A stretch of 64,000 bases of DNA from CAMDPA01 sp965223035 (GTDB lineage: Bacteria; Pseudomonadota; Alphaproteobacteria; Rhizobiales; Hyphomicrobiaceae). Both the position numbers and the translations under genes were made by a program. The stretch is from NCBI GenBank assembly GCA_965223035.1, contig OZ244980.1, positions 2,728,001 to 2,792,000 on the forward strand. The letters are read 5' to 3'. Under the pieces are notes generated by a model, which made no database searches, had not been told where the DNA came from, and was given only the letters and a program-made list of their open reading frames with translations. The stretch's first letter is position 1. Every line of letters begins with the position of its first letter. Below, one piece after another: positions 34,689 to 43,208 of this stretch.

Positions 34689-35125
34689 CCTTCGATCTGC
34701 TTGGCCTCATCACCGCCGATCGAGATCGTGCGGGGCTTGAGACGCTCCGGGATGCTGCGCTTCAAGTCGATGTGCAGCAATCCGTCCTTCAGGTCGGCGC
34801 CGGTGACCTCGACGTGGTCGGCCAGCTGGAACCGGCGGGAGAAGCCGCGCTCGGCGATCCCGCGATAAAGGAACTCACGTTTCTCCTTGTCGGCCGCCTT
34901 CTCACCGCGAACCGACAACGTGGTGTCTTTCACCTCGACGTTGATGTCCTCGCGGCTAAAACCGGCAACCGCCATCGTAATTTTGTAGGTGTCCTCGCCA
35001 ACCCGCTCGATGTTGTAGGGTGGATAGGCGACATCCTCGGTGCCGAGGGAATCCATCAACTGCACCAAACGGTCAAAACCGACGGTGGAACGATAAAGGG
35101 GAGCAAAGTCAAACGGTCTCATCAT
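34685..35125 (-). CDS. Small heat-shock protein of the Hsp20 / IbpA family
   Basis: This 146-residue ATP-independent holdase keeps unfolding proteins soluble. The alpha-crystallin domain spans roughly residues 35-130: YNIERVGEDTYKITMAVAGF, INVEVKDTTLSVRGEKA, FLYRGIAERGFSRRFQLAD, and ADLKDGLLHIDLKRSIPE, close to E. coli IbpA/B. It starts MMRPFDFAPLYRSTVGFDRL, as IbpA proteins do. ATG 35125 follows GGAGGA. An RpoH-type promoter and a structured leader lie upstream, so heat induction at both transcription and translation is likely. The stop codon lies in a repeat. Confidence 0.94.
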   Translation of the reverse strand: MMRPFDFAPLYRSTVGFDRLVQLMDSLGTEDVAYPPYNIERVGEDTYKITMAVAGFSREDINVEVKDTTLSVRGEKAADKEKREFLYRGIAERGFSRRFQLADHVEVTGADLKDGLLHIDLKRSIPERLKPRTISIGGDEAKQIEG

Positions 35126-35208
35126 CCGTCCTCCATAAGAAGCGACACATGGGTTTGTCCGCCCGATTGGGCCGAACACTGCTGTATGCAGCCTTTCAGG
35201 CCTGCACA
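35126..35208 (-). promoter_or_regulatory. Candidate RNA thermometer (ROSE-like) in the hsp20 5' leader
   Basis: The leader from the predicted promoter to the start codon is about 85-90 nt and can fold into several small hairpins (for example GCAGGCCTGAAAGGCTGC). The last one pairs a TTCTT stretch with GAGGA of the ribosome binding site across a three-base ATG loop, using U-A, U-G and C-G pairs, so that translation starts only when it melts. This fits ROSE-type thermometers known for rhizobial hsp20 genes, but the exact consensus was not verified. Confidence 0.55.
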
Positions 35209-35214
35209 GGTTTG

Positions 35215-35242
35215 AGATAGGGAGACGAACGACGATTTCAAG
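35215..35242 (-). promoter_or_regulatory. Sigma-32 (RpoH) type promoter of hsp20
   Basis: On the minus strand CTTGAAA (35236-35242) and CCTATCT (35215-35221) are separated by 14 bases, matching the alphaproteobacterial RpoH -35 and -10 elements. It lies about 90 bases upstream of the hsp20 start codon. Confidence 0.75.
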
Positions 35243-35427
35243 GCCACGTGCCCTATTGCGGAACCGTCGGCTTGGTGGACGATCGCGCTGCCCAGTTGGG
35301 GGCGTCATACGCAGGGTCCGCGGAGATCGATCCGCTGGCCGGCCGGGCCAACCCAAATCACGTCGCAACGCCCGCTCCGAGCGCGCGGTGCCTGGCAGCA
35401 CTCGCACCCTTCGACGCCCAACGCGCC

Positions 35428-36951
35428 TCAGCCCTCCGTCGCATACCTGGTGCGCGCCACGAAGCGGTTCAATCGCACATCGGTGGCCCAGACCTTGTCA
35501 TGGATCTGGCGCAGGTGGGGCAAGGCCACCGCGCGCTGCTGTCTGATGGTGTCATACTCCGCCACGAAGCGCGGCATGATCTCCGCCACCTCCGCGCGCA
35601 GCGCCGCCTCGTCGATCCGCGTCGCCACCCGGTTGCGCAACACCACGCGGCCGTCGATGATGACGGTGTCAATCGAGCGCCCGGTCTCGGTGTAAACCAG
35701 CTGACGGGCGGCGCTATTGAAGGGCAGGTAAGCGGTGTCCTTCATGTCCAGCAACACCAGATCGGCTTTGTATCCCGGCTGGATCGCGCCGATGCGATGA
35801 TCCAGCAACGCCGTACGCGCGCTGCCGAGCGTGGCGTATCGCAGGGCCTTATGCGCCAGACCCGCTCCTGGCGCCGGATCGGACACCGCCGACAGGAGGC
35901 AATAGCCCTTCATCGCCTGGAACATGTTCTGAACGTCAGAGCCCGAGCAATTGTCGCAGCCAAGCCCGACCCGCATGCCGGCCTCGGCCATATCCAAAAC
36001 CGGAGCAAGTCCGCTTTTGAGTTTCATATTGGAGTTGACGTTGATGACGGCGCCGGCATCGGCCTGCGCCATCAGGTCGATCTCCTCGCGCGTGATCCAC
36101 ACCGAGTGCGCGATCGTCAGGCGTCGGCTCAGTAACCCGCAAGACTTCAAATAGGCGATGAATGAGCCGCCGTGTTCACGATAATTGTCGCGCGCCGTAA
36201 CGACCTGACCACGGGTTTCATAGACGTGCGTGTAAATGCCGAGATCATGACGTTGCGCAAAGTCCGCGCACTGCTCCAATAGGGCCGGCGTGCACCGTTG
36301 TGGTGCGAATGGGCCGCTCGCCCAGTGGATCACGCCGCCGGCCGGCCGTCGCGCGAGCTGCGCATCCAGAAAGTCGATCTGCTCCTGCGCTCCCAACGCC
36401 ACGTTGCCGATCATCGCGCGGATCTCCGGCGGTAACTCCCGGTCGTGGGGCACCATCGCAACGGCGGGGATATCGAACACCATCGGCGAGAAGACGACGC
36501 GTTCGCCGATCTCCTCGTAGGCATCAAGCACCGTGTCGATATTCTGTTCAGTGAGCGGGATCAGGCCAAGCATGTCCTGCAGCGTGGTGATACCGCACCG
36601 CATCGCCTCGAGCGCGCCCACCAACGTGCGCAGCCGGATTTCCTCCTTGGAACGGTGCGCACCCAACGGCAGCGTGTAGAGCAGCCAGTATTCCAGCGGC
36701 AGCTCCTCAAACAGGCCCCGGCATAACGTATCGTGGGAGTGGTAATGCGCGTTGATCATGCCAGGCATCACCAAATGATCGCGCGCATCGATCAGCTCGG
36801 CGCCCGCGCAGCGCTCGGCCGGCAACGCCGGCCCAACGGCAACGATATCGGAGCCCTCGATCAAGATATCGGCAGTGGCCGGTTTGTGAACGTCGCCGTC
36901 GTGATCGTAGACAAGGCCGCCCTTTACCAGCAGCTTGGTGGTTTGCGCCAT
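35428..36951 (-). CDS. Amidohydrolase-superfamily deaminase/chlorohydrolase (TrzN/AtzA/SAH-deaminase-like)
   Basis: The 507-residue enzyme has a metal-dependent amidohydrolase barrel with His69 and His71 in GMINAHYHSHDTL, a later His in GIYTHVYETRGQ, a fourth in IAHSVWIT and the metal-site Asp in GLGCDNCSG. This pattern belongs to the group of guanine, S-adenosylhomocysteine and s-triazine hydrolases/deaminases. ATG 36951 (MAQTTKLL) is chosen over an upstream TTG. It runs leftward 41 bases after the MetE-like gene, with which it and the FAD monooxygenase form a likely operon. The substrate is unknown; a nitrogen heterocycle is plausible. Confidence 0.82.
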   Translation of the reverse strand: MAQTTKLLVKGGLVYDHDGDVHKPATADILIEGSDIVAVGPALPAERCAGAELIDARDHLVMPGMINAHYHSHDTLCRGLFEELPLEYWLLYTLPLGAHRSKEEIRLRTLVGALEAMRCGITTLQDMLGLIPLTEQNIDTVLDAYEEIGERVVFSPMVFDIPAVAMVPHDRELPPEIRAMIGNVALGAQEQIDFLDAQLARRPAGGVIHWASGPFAPQRCTPALLEQCADFAQRHDLGIYTHVYETRGQVVTARDNYREHGGSFIAYLKSCGLLSRRLTIAHSVWITREEIDLMAQADAGAVINVNSNMKLKSGLAPVLDMAEAGMRVGLGCDNCSGSDVQNMFQAMKGYCLLSAVSDPAPGAGLAHKALRYATLGSARTALLDHRIGAIQPGYKADLVLLDMKDTAYLPFNSAARQLVYTETGRSIDTVIIDGRVVLRNRVATRIDEAALRAEVAEIMPRFVAEYDTIRQQRAVALPHLRQIHDKVWATDVRLNRFVARTRYATEG

Positions 36952-36991
36952 GGTCTGCACCTGTGCCTTGTTCGGCAAAATTGAAGATGGC

Positions 36992-38122
36992 TTACGCCGA
37001 CCCCCATACCTCGCGGGCCGTGTCGACCACCAGCCTCAGCTTGGCCCGTTGTTGATCAAGCGTCATGGTCTCGCCCCCGATCCCGCTGGCAAAGCCGCAC
37101 TGTGGTGACAGCGCCAACTGCTCCAGCCCGACATGGCGTTCTGCCGCCTCGATCAGCCGTTTGAGCTGGTCCTTGTGCTCCAGCACCGGACTTTTGGTGG
37201 TCACCAGACCGAGCACGGCGACCTTGCCTTTCGGGAGATATCGAAGCGGTTCAAAGCCGCCCGCCCGCTCGCTGTCATACTCCAGCAAGTAGCCGGTGAT
37301 GTTGAGGGCATTGAAGAGAACCTCGGCGATCGGCTCATAGCCGCCCTCGGCCACCCAGTGGCCCGCGAAGTTGCCGCGGCACAGGTGCATTGAGGCCGTC
37401 ATGTCGTCGGGCATGCCGATCAAACAGGCGTTGACGAGCCGGGCGTAGGTCGATGGTAAGGCATCCGGGTCCTCGCCGATCGCCCGCACATGATCACGCA
37501 GGGCGGGATCGCACAGATAAGCCAGGTTGACCTCGTCGAACTGGATATAGCGACACCCGGCCGCGGCGAGGTCTGCAATCTCCTCGCGATAGATACCCGC
37601 CAGATCGGCATAAAACTCGGCCAGGTCGGGATAGGCCGTGCGGTCGATCATGTCCCGGCCGCCGCGAAAATGCACGACCGACGGGGAAGGAAACGTGACC
37701 TTGGGCGTGACCGTTGCGAACCGTTTGAGCCGCTTGAAATCGTCCACGAACATGCCGCCTGCCGGCCGCTCCAATTTGCCGGTGACACACAGCGTCGGCG
37801 GTGCATGCTCGCGCACGCCGGTGGCGGAATGAAATTTGACGGGAACCTTCGACGGAGCGTCGGCGACGTTCTTGATCTTAAGCAGAAAATCGCGTTGCCA
37901 GCTGCTGCGGTTGAATTCGCCATCGGTGGTCACGCGAAAACCCAACTCCTCCTGCAAGGTGACGACCTCACGGATCGCTGCGTCTTGAATGCGCTGGAGT
38001 TCGGCTCTGGCTTCGCCATTGCCCGGTGTCGCAGCTGCTTGGCGCGCGTTGACCAGACCTTGTGGGCGGATCAAGCTGCCGACGTGCTCGGCCCGAAACG
38101 GCGGTGTCAATCGCGCTGCCAT
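36992..38122 (-). CDS. MetE-like cobalamin-independent methyltransferase, catalytic half only
   Basis: The 376-residue protein corresponds to the C-terminal zinc domain of methionine synthase MetE (about 750 residues) and lacks the N-terminal half. Zinc ligands match: His246 and Cys248 (MHLCRGN), Glu281 (LLEYDSE) and Cys342 (SPQCGFASG). The start is firm: ATG 38122 after AAGGGAGGTGAGG. Such short homologues include core-MetE enzymes that take methyl groups from methylcobamide proteins, and epoxyalkane:CoM transferases, so a role in thiol alkylation or demethylation of a foreign compound is as likely as methionine synthesis. Neighbours are an amidohydrolase and an FAD monooxygenase. Confidence 0.82.
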   Translation of the reverse strand: MAARLTPPFRAEHVGSLIRPQGLVNARQAAATPGNGEARAELQRIQDAAIREVVTLQEELGFRVTTDGEFNRSSWQRDFLLKIKNVADAPSKVPVKFHSATGVREHAPPTLCVTGKLERPAGGMFVDDFKRLKRFATVTPKVTFPSPSVVHFRGGRDMIDRTAYPDLAEFYADLAGIYREEIADLAAAGCRYIQFDEVNLAYLCDPALRDHVRAIGEDPDALPSTYARLVNACLIGMPDDMTASMHLCRGNFAGHWVAEGGYEPIAEVLFNALNITGYLLEYDSERAGGFEPLRYLPKGKVAVLGLVTTKSPVLEHKDQLKRLIEAAERHVGLEQLALSPQCGFASGIGGETMTLDQQRAKLRLVVDTAREVWGSA

Positions 38123-38242
38123 GGTCCTCACCTCCCTTGTAAGCCGCATCGGTGATGCCTTCGGCAACCCATCCGGGCATCGGCAGCCGTCGAGCCCGCT
38201 TGCGCCTGGCCCATGCCCGCCGTTTTGCAAGCTTAAGCCGCG

Positions 38243-39439
38243 TCACACCGCAACCGACGTCGCGTCGTATTCGAACAACCAGTCATAGCGCATCCGTACC
38301 TTATCCGGTTGCCATTCGCGATCAACGTAAGCGATCGCCTGCTCGGGGTCGGCGAGCGATGCGTTGTGAAACCGGCGACCGCTGGCAACCGAACCGTTGA
38401 CGATCGCGCTGGTGCGCTCGATGCGCAAGGTTTCGTAGCGCCGTAGCGCCTCTCTAACGTCCGTATACGACTGCAGGCACCGCGCCAGCACCAAGCCATC
38501 CTCGAGCGCTTGATTGGCGCCTTGCGCCAGGAACGGTAGCATCGGATGGCAGGCATCGCCCAACAGCGTCACCCGCCCGATGGTCCAAGACGTCAAAGGT
38601 TCGCGACCGACCAGCGCCCACTTATACGGTTGGTCGACCATTTCAATGATGTTGAGGACCAACGGGTGCCAGTCCGGAAAATCGGCAGCGCACTCCGCCT
38701 TGGTACCCTGCTCCGTCCACGATTCAACGCGCCAATCATCGCGTTCGCCAAACCCGACGAAATTCATCAGCTCTCCGCGCCTGAGCGGGTAGGTGATCAC
38801 GTGGCCGCCGGGACCGACCCAGTTGGTGCCCACCGGCTGCCGCAGCGCCTCGGGTAGATCGTCCGTGCGGGCCAATCCGCGCCAGCAAATCAACCCCATG
38901 AATTCGGCCTTCGCAACGTCGAACATCTGTTGCCGGATCACCGAATGGACGCCATCGGCGCCGATCAAGAGATCGCCGGTAACACGGCTGCCGCCTTCCA
39001 AATGCACGGTCACGGCTTGGTCGGATTGTTCAAAGCCCGTGCAACGTGCGCCCTTGCGAATGGCAGCGCACGGATAACCGGCAACGGCATTGAGGAGGGC
39101 GCGATGCAAATCGCCGCGGTGGACAAACCAGTAGGGCGCTCCAAACCGCGCCACCGAGTCGGCCCCCAAATCGAACAGCTTCCAGGTTTGACCGGTATTC
39201 CAGATGCGTACCTGTTTCATGGCGGCTTCGCAGACGATGGCGCGCATCGGCCGCTCCAGACCCAATGCGATCAAGACACGCGACCCGTTGGCGGAGATTT
39301 GCACGCCAGCACCAAGCTCCGCCAGCTCGGGCGCCTGCTCAAACAGCTCGACGGAAAACCCGCGCTGCAACAGTGCAAGGGCGGCCGCCAAACCACCGAT
39401 GCCGGCGCCTGCAATCAAGACGTTGGGCTTTTGCGCCAT
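38243..39439 (-). CDS. FAD-dependent aromatic-ring monooxygenase (salicylate/6-hydroxynicotinate hydroxylase-like)
   Basis: The 398-residue enzyme has the class A flavin monooxygenase pattern: GAGIGGLAAALALLQRG, LGAGVQISANGSRVLIALGL, the DG motif in LIGADGVHS, and LLGDACHPMLPFLAQGANQALEDG. It should use NAD(P)H and O2 to hydroxylate an aromatic ring or decarboxylatively hydroxylate an aromatic acid. ATG 39439 follows GAAGAGGAA. It is upstream of the MetE-like and amidohydrolase genes, spaced 120 bases from the former, and divergent from another amidohydrolase at 40036. The substrate is unknown. Confidence 0.87.
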   Translation of the reverse strand: MAQKPNVLIAGAGIGGLAAALALLQRGFSVELFEQAPELAELGAGVQISANGSRVLIALGLERPMRAIVCEAAMKQVRIWNTGQTWKLFDLGADSVARFGAPYWFVHRGDLHRALLNAVAGYPCAAIRKGARCTGFEQSDQAVTVHLEGGSRVTGDLLIGADGVHSVIRQQMFDVAKAEFMGLICWRGLARTDDLPEALRQPVGTNWVGPGGHVITYPLRRGELMNFVGFGERDDWRVESWTEQGTKAECAADFPDWHPLVLNIIEMVDQPYKWALVGREPLTSWTIGRVTLLGDACHPMLPFLAQGANQALEDGLVLARCLQSYTDVREALRRYETLRIERTSAIVNGSVASGRRFHNASLADPEQAIAYVDREWQPDKVRMRYDWLFEYDATSVAV

Positions 39440-40035
39440 CTCATTCCTCTTCACGTTCACCACTGGTGATGTCGGTGTGGCCGGTGCCGGATCCGGGCGG
39501 GCGCACCGGGCCCGTCACGTGCAACGGCGGCCAGGCTTGTGCAACCGCCAGACCCGCGAAGCCCGGCGGCTCAACAAACATCCCGCTCCACATTAACCGC
39601 CCTTTACAGACATATCACGATGGCGTTGTCGGCGGTCGTTGCACAGCCGCGTCTGGCTGCGGCCCGAGGGTTGTTGCCGCGTCGACCGATCGCGACGGCG
39701 GGCGGGCATGGCGGGTGCCAACCGCAGCATCACCGGCTGCTTTCATGCCAGCGGCTGGGCAATCTCCAACCGTGCCCATCATTATGTCAGGCCATGGTGC
39801 GCCGGGAGCCGGTCGCTTGCAGCAGCCAGGTGGCGCGGGAAAGCATGGTCGCCAACGGTGTTGACCCAGCAGCTGTAACCTTCAATGTGAAACGATCGGC
39901 CGACGCCTCTGCGAGCCGGGGTCATGGTGCCAGGTTGGTGCTGCCATAATGGCACTCTGCACCGGCGGGCGCCGTGCTGAACCGGATCGGATGGGCGCCG
40001 ACGAGAACCGGGAACATCAGTGCAAGGAGAGCGGC
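39440..40035. other. 596-base divergent spacer between monooxygenase and amidohydrolase genes
   Basis: Open frames across it give arginine- and proline-rich peptides without family similarity and are not called. It should carry two promoters. No repeat module or clear operator was recognised. Confidence 0.45.
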
Positions 40036-41730
40036 ATGCCGCAGCAGCCGGCGGAGCTGATTATCACCAACGCCAAGGTGGCCACGCTCGATCCCACCGG
40101 GCGCTTCGTCCAAGGCGTGGCGATAGCGGCGGAGCGGTTCGTGGCGGTCGGCAGCGCAACCCAGGTGGAGGCATTTGCGGGCCCGGCCACGCGCAGGGTT
40201 GATGCTGGCGGACGCCTGGTCGTACCTGGACTGATCGATGGTCATGCGCACTTGGATCGCGAGGGCTTGAAAGACCGGCTGCCCTCGCTCGCCGGGTGCG
40301 GCTCGATCGACGACATTCTGGATCGCATTGCCGAGCTCGTCCGCCGCACCCCGCCGGGACAGTGGATCGTCACCATGCCGATCGGCGAGCCGCCCTATTA
40401 TCTGGGCGTTCCTGATAATTTGCGCGAGGCGCGGGTGCCCAATCGCCATGATCTCGATCGTGTCGCCCCCGACCACCCGGTCTACATCCGACCGATTTGG
40501 GGCTATTGGCGCGGAACGCTGCCCTTGGTGTCGATCGCCAATACCGCCGCGCTGGAGCGCGCCGGGATAACGCAACGCACGGTGCCACCTTCAACCAATA
40601 TCCAAATCGAGCGCGAACTGAGTACGGGTGAGCCGACCGGCGTGTTTTATGAATTTACGATGAAACCGCTGGTGGAGAGCACCCTGCTGTCCATGATTCC
40701 ACGCTTCACGCATGGCGACCGGCTAGAGGGACTGCGGCAGTCGATGCGCGTGTACAACCGGTTCGGTACGACCAGCGTGTTCGAAGGCCATGGCGTAGCG
40801 ACCGAGGTTATCGCCGCCTACCAAGCGCTTTACCAGGAGGGCGCGCTGCCGGTTCGTGCCGTCTTGATGTTCAGCCCCGCCTGGCCCTCCCACGACAGCG
40901 CGGCCATCAAGGATTTGCTATGGGATTGGGGCCGTTGGCTCGCGGGCCGAGGCTTAGGCGATGAGTATCTGCGGGTCTGCGGTCTTTACACCGAGTCCGA
41001 CGATCTCGACGACAACCGCTTGCGCGCCCAATGCGGTCCCTACACGGGTTGGGCCGGCTTCAACTTCGACGCCAGCTTACCCCCGGACGCGATGATCGAG
41101 GTGATGGTGGAAGCCGCCCGCTGCGGGATCCGGGTGGGGTCCATTGGTGCCGATACGCTGGAGCTTTTTCGCCAGGTCGATGCACGTGTTCCGATCGGCG
41201 GCCAGCGCTGGGTGCTGGAGCATGTCGGCATACTCGATCATGAGCAGATCGCCCTCGTCCGCGACTTGGGGCTGGTGGCGCAAGCCCACCCCGGCAAATG
41301 GATCGGCCGAGAAGGTGACGCGCATCTGGCGCGGCTGGGCGAGGACGCCAGCTCATCGGTGCTGCCGATGCGTGCCTTGATCGAATCCGGAGTGCACGTG
41401 AGTTTGGCGACCGATAACGTTCCGCCGTCCCTGTTTCACGCCATAGCACACGTCGTCAATCGCCGCACGACGAGTGGCCGGCGGATCGGCGACCGACAGG
41501 CCATCTCGCGGCTAGAGGCGCTGGCCTGCGCCAGTCGCGAAGGCGCCTATTTGAGCTTTGAGGAGGACTGCAAGGGCACCATCGAGGTCGGCAAATTGGC
41601 CGATCTTACGATCCTTAACGAGGACCTGCTGACGATCGATGCCCAGCTCATTGCCAACATTGAAGCAGTGATGACCGTCACCGGAGGGCGCATCGTCTAC
41701 GTTTCGGACGGCACGCCTTTGGTGCAATGA
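40036..41730 (+). CDS. YtcJ-type amidohydrolase family protein
   Basis: This 564-residue protein belongs to the amidohydrolase_3 (YtcJ-like) group: LIITNAKVATLDPTGRF at the start, GLIDGHAHLDREGL (first metal His pair), a long mixed domain, WVLEHVGILDHEQI (His), QAHPGKWIGREGD and the metal-site Asp in SLATDNVPPS. ATG 40036 follows AAGGAGAG; the longer frame from 39949 is unsupported. Such enzymes cleave amides, ureas or N-acyl compounds. It is divergent from the flavin monooxygenase, so both may answer to the same signal. Substrate unknown. Confidence 0.83.
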   Translation: MPQQPAELIITNAKVATLDPTGRFVQGVAIAAERFVAVGSATQVEAFAGPATRRVDAGGRLVVPGLIDGHAHLDREGLKDRLPSLAGCGSIDDILDRIAELVRRTPPGQWIVTMPIGEPPYYLGVPDNLREARVPNRHDLDRVAPDHPVYIRPIWGYWRGTLPLVSIANTAALERAGITQRTVPPSTNIQIERELSTGEPTGVFYEFTMKPLVESTLLSMIPRFTHGDRLEGLRQSMRVYNRFGTTSVFEGHGVATEVIAAYQALYQEGALPVRAVLMFSPAWPSHDSAAIKDLLWDWGRWLAGRGLGDEYLRVCGLYTESDDLDDNRLRAQCGPYTGWAGFNFDASLPPDAMIEVMVEAARCGIRVGSIGADTLELFRQVDARVPIGGQRWVLEHVGILDHEQIALVRDLGLVAQAHPGKWIGREGDAHLARLGEDASSSVLPMRALIESGVHVSLATDNVPPSLFHAIAHVVNRRTTSGRRIGDRQAISRLEALACASREGAYLSFEEDCKGTIEVGKLADLTILNEDLLTIDAQLIANIEAVMTVTGGRIVYVSDGTPLVQ

Positions 41731-41962
41731 CAGCGGGAACGCGCCGCGCTTCCAGCAGTCGGCGCTTCATCGGCCTCCAAGTGATCCATACGATCCCGAT
41801 GACAACCGCGAAAGGCGATCACATGCTGATGATCGATAGCTGTTCAGCGTGAGCTGAAACCATCCCGCTGCCCGCCTGGCCATGAAATGGCTGATGATCC
41901 GGGTGGCCGGGCGGGCAGCGGGCCAGCGAGGCAATCGGCCTAAGGCGCGATGATCTAGCGCG
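41731..41962. repeat. Composite repeat: long module C hairpin plus B end between convergent genes
   Basis: CCCGCTGCCCGCCTGGCCA (about 41864) pairs with TGGCCGGGCGGGCAGCGGG (41904-41922), 18 of 19 positions, and is preceded by GTGAGCTGAAACCATCCC. A module B end AAGGCGCGATGATCTAG (41942-41958) follows. The structure lies between two convergent genes and could act as a two-way terminator; the final CTAG supplies the stop codon of the next gene. Confidence 0.75.
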
Positions 41963-42803
41963 CCAACCAGGCCCAGATCGAGCAGGAGCGATCCGGTGCG
42001 ATCGTATTCACGGTGCAGGCCGTCAACTGGCTCAACGGAGCCTCAAATTCCACGCGCGTGATATGGTTGAGCTGGAGCCACCCCAACACCAGCACGAGAC
42101 AAACCGCTGGCGCCCCTGCACGCAGGGCTGTTTTCCAGCTTGAACGCCGATCGCCGTCGCCCAACGAAAACTGCTCGCGTTGGCACGCCTCAACAGCTTC
42201 GGTCGCAATCTGCATCTTGTTCGGACGCGGGAAGGCTATCACTTGCCCCTCGCTGCGATCTGCTGTGGGAGCTGGATCGATGATGTCGTGTTTTGCGGGC
42301 GCGGTCGTTTCCGACGACGGTGACGGGTTGGCTTGCCGCTGCCGCGAATAGGCCGTTGACCCACCATTGGCGAGGATCGCGGCCTGCTCCGTCCAGCCCG
42401 CGAACTCGGCCCGTCGCTGGGTACCGAGCACCGAACCGATCCGGCGCGCATCCGACGCAGTCATTTCCGCCAGGTCGCTCCATCGGGTAAACCCAAGCCC
42501 GGCGAGAGCGAACGCCGTGGGCAGATCGAGACCCTTAATCAGCGCCAGATCATCGATTTCGTGACCGCGTGCTTGTTCTACGCTGGCCCTATCGTCGGTT
42601 TCGCCATGATCCGACGCAGAAAGAGGGCGGTCGACGTTCACCGCCGGCAACTGCCGTATCGCCTCACGATCCGCGTCCATCTCTGTCACGAGATGAGCCG
42701 TTTGCTGTGTCAATGCCGCAAGACTTTCGGTCAGTGCGGCAAGCTGATCTTGATAATGAGCAATGCGTTCCACGAGGACGTCGAGGTCCACCGGCGTGGT
42801 CAT
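41955..42803 (-). CDS. Unknown membrane-anchored protein with coiled coil and helix-hairpin-helix-like region
   Basis: The 282-residue product has an N-terminal coiled coil (LVERIAHYQDQLAALTESLAALTQ), a central segment DLALIKGLDLPTAFALAGLGFTRWSDLAEMT resembling the helix-hairpin-helix of DUF4332-like or polymerase-type domains, a disordered Ser/Thr/Pro stretch, and one C-terminal membrane helix (GAPAVCLVLVLGWLQL) followed by a short tail with two Cys. This is a tail-anchored layout. ATG 42803 follows AAGGAAC. I do not recognise a named family. The stop codon TAG (41955-41957) is in a repeat. Confidence 0.6.
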   Translation of the reverse strand: MTTPVDLDVLVERIAHYQDQLAALTESLAALTQQTAHLVTEMDADREAIRQLPAVNVDRPLSASDHGETDDRASVEQARGHEIDDLALIKGLDLPTAFALAGLGFTRWSDLAEMTASDARRIGSVLGTQRRAEFAGWTEQAAILANGGSTAYSRQRQANPSPSSETTAPAKHDIIDPAPTADRSEGQVIAFPRPNKMQIATEAVEACQREQFSLGDGDRRSSWKTALRAGAPAVCLVLVLGWLQLNHITRVEFEAPLSQLTACTVNTIAPDRSCSIWAWLAR

Positions 42804-43108
42804 GTCAATGTTCCTTAAACAGATAAAACACATCGATGGCCGTCACAATGCAACTAGGTGCTCAATAGATCCTTAAAACGCGTCATGTTTTGGCTCAAAA
42901 AAGCAGCAAGCGGATGATGAAGTCCGGAAAATAAGCGACGTGCAAGGCTCGACGCGGCCGCCGGCCAATCCGGCGATGGCGAGGTGGCAGCTGCGGTCAG
43001 CTGCCGACCGGGTGCTGATGAGACCAGCTGCGCCGGTGTGTTCGCTATATGTTCCGATCTTGCTGGCCGCCCCGATTTCCCTTAAACAGGCCGGCAGCCG
43101 TATGACAG
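42804..43108. other. 305-base spacer upstream of tRNA-Leu, no gene
   Basis: It contains the promoter of the leftward gene (AT-rich stretch near 42820-42900) and of the tRNA. A possible tRNA promoter is TTGCTG (from about 43060) with TTAAAC 16 bases later. The open frame running through the tRNA on the minus strand is an artefact. Confidence 0.4.
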
Positions 43109-43194
43109 GCCCCAGTGGCGGAACGGTAGACGCGTCAGATTCAAAATCTGATATCCGCAAGGGTGTGGGGGTTCGAGTCCCTCCTGGGGCACCA
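43109..43194 (+). tRNA. tRNA-Leu (anticodon CAA)
   Basis: The acceptor stem GCCCCAG pairs with CTGGGGC, the anticodon stem TCAGA/TCTGA encloses TTCAAAA with anticodon CAA (43142-43144), and the T-arm GTTCGAGTCC is standard. A long variable arm (around TATCCGCAAGGGTG) marks it as a class II leucine tRNA. Discriminator A (43191) and CCA (43192-43194) are encoded. It reads UUG codons. Confidence 0.96.
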
Positions 43195-43208
43195 TGCGCC
43201 AAGGCGCA
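43195..43208 (+). terminator. Short hairpin directly after tRNA-Leu
   Basis: TGCGCC AA GGCGCA directly follows the CCA end. The six-pair stem has no T-run, so it may be a weak terminator or a processing signal. Confidence 0.35.
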
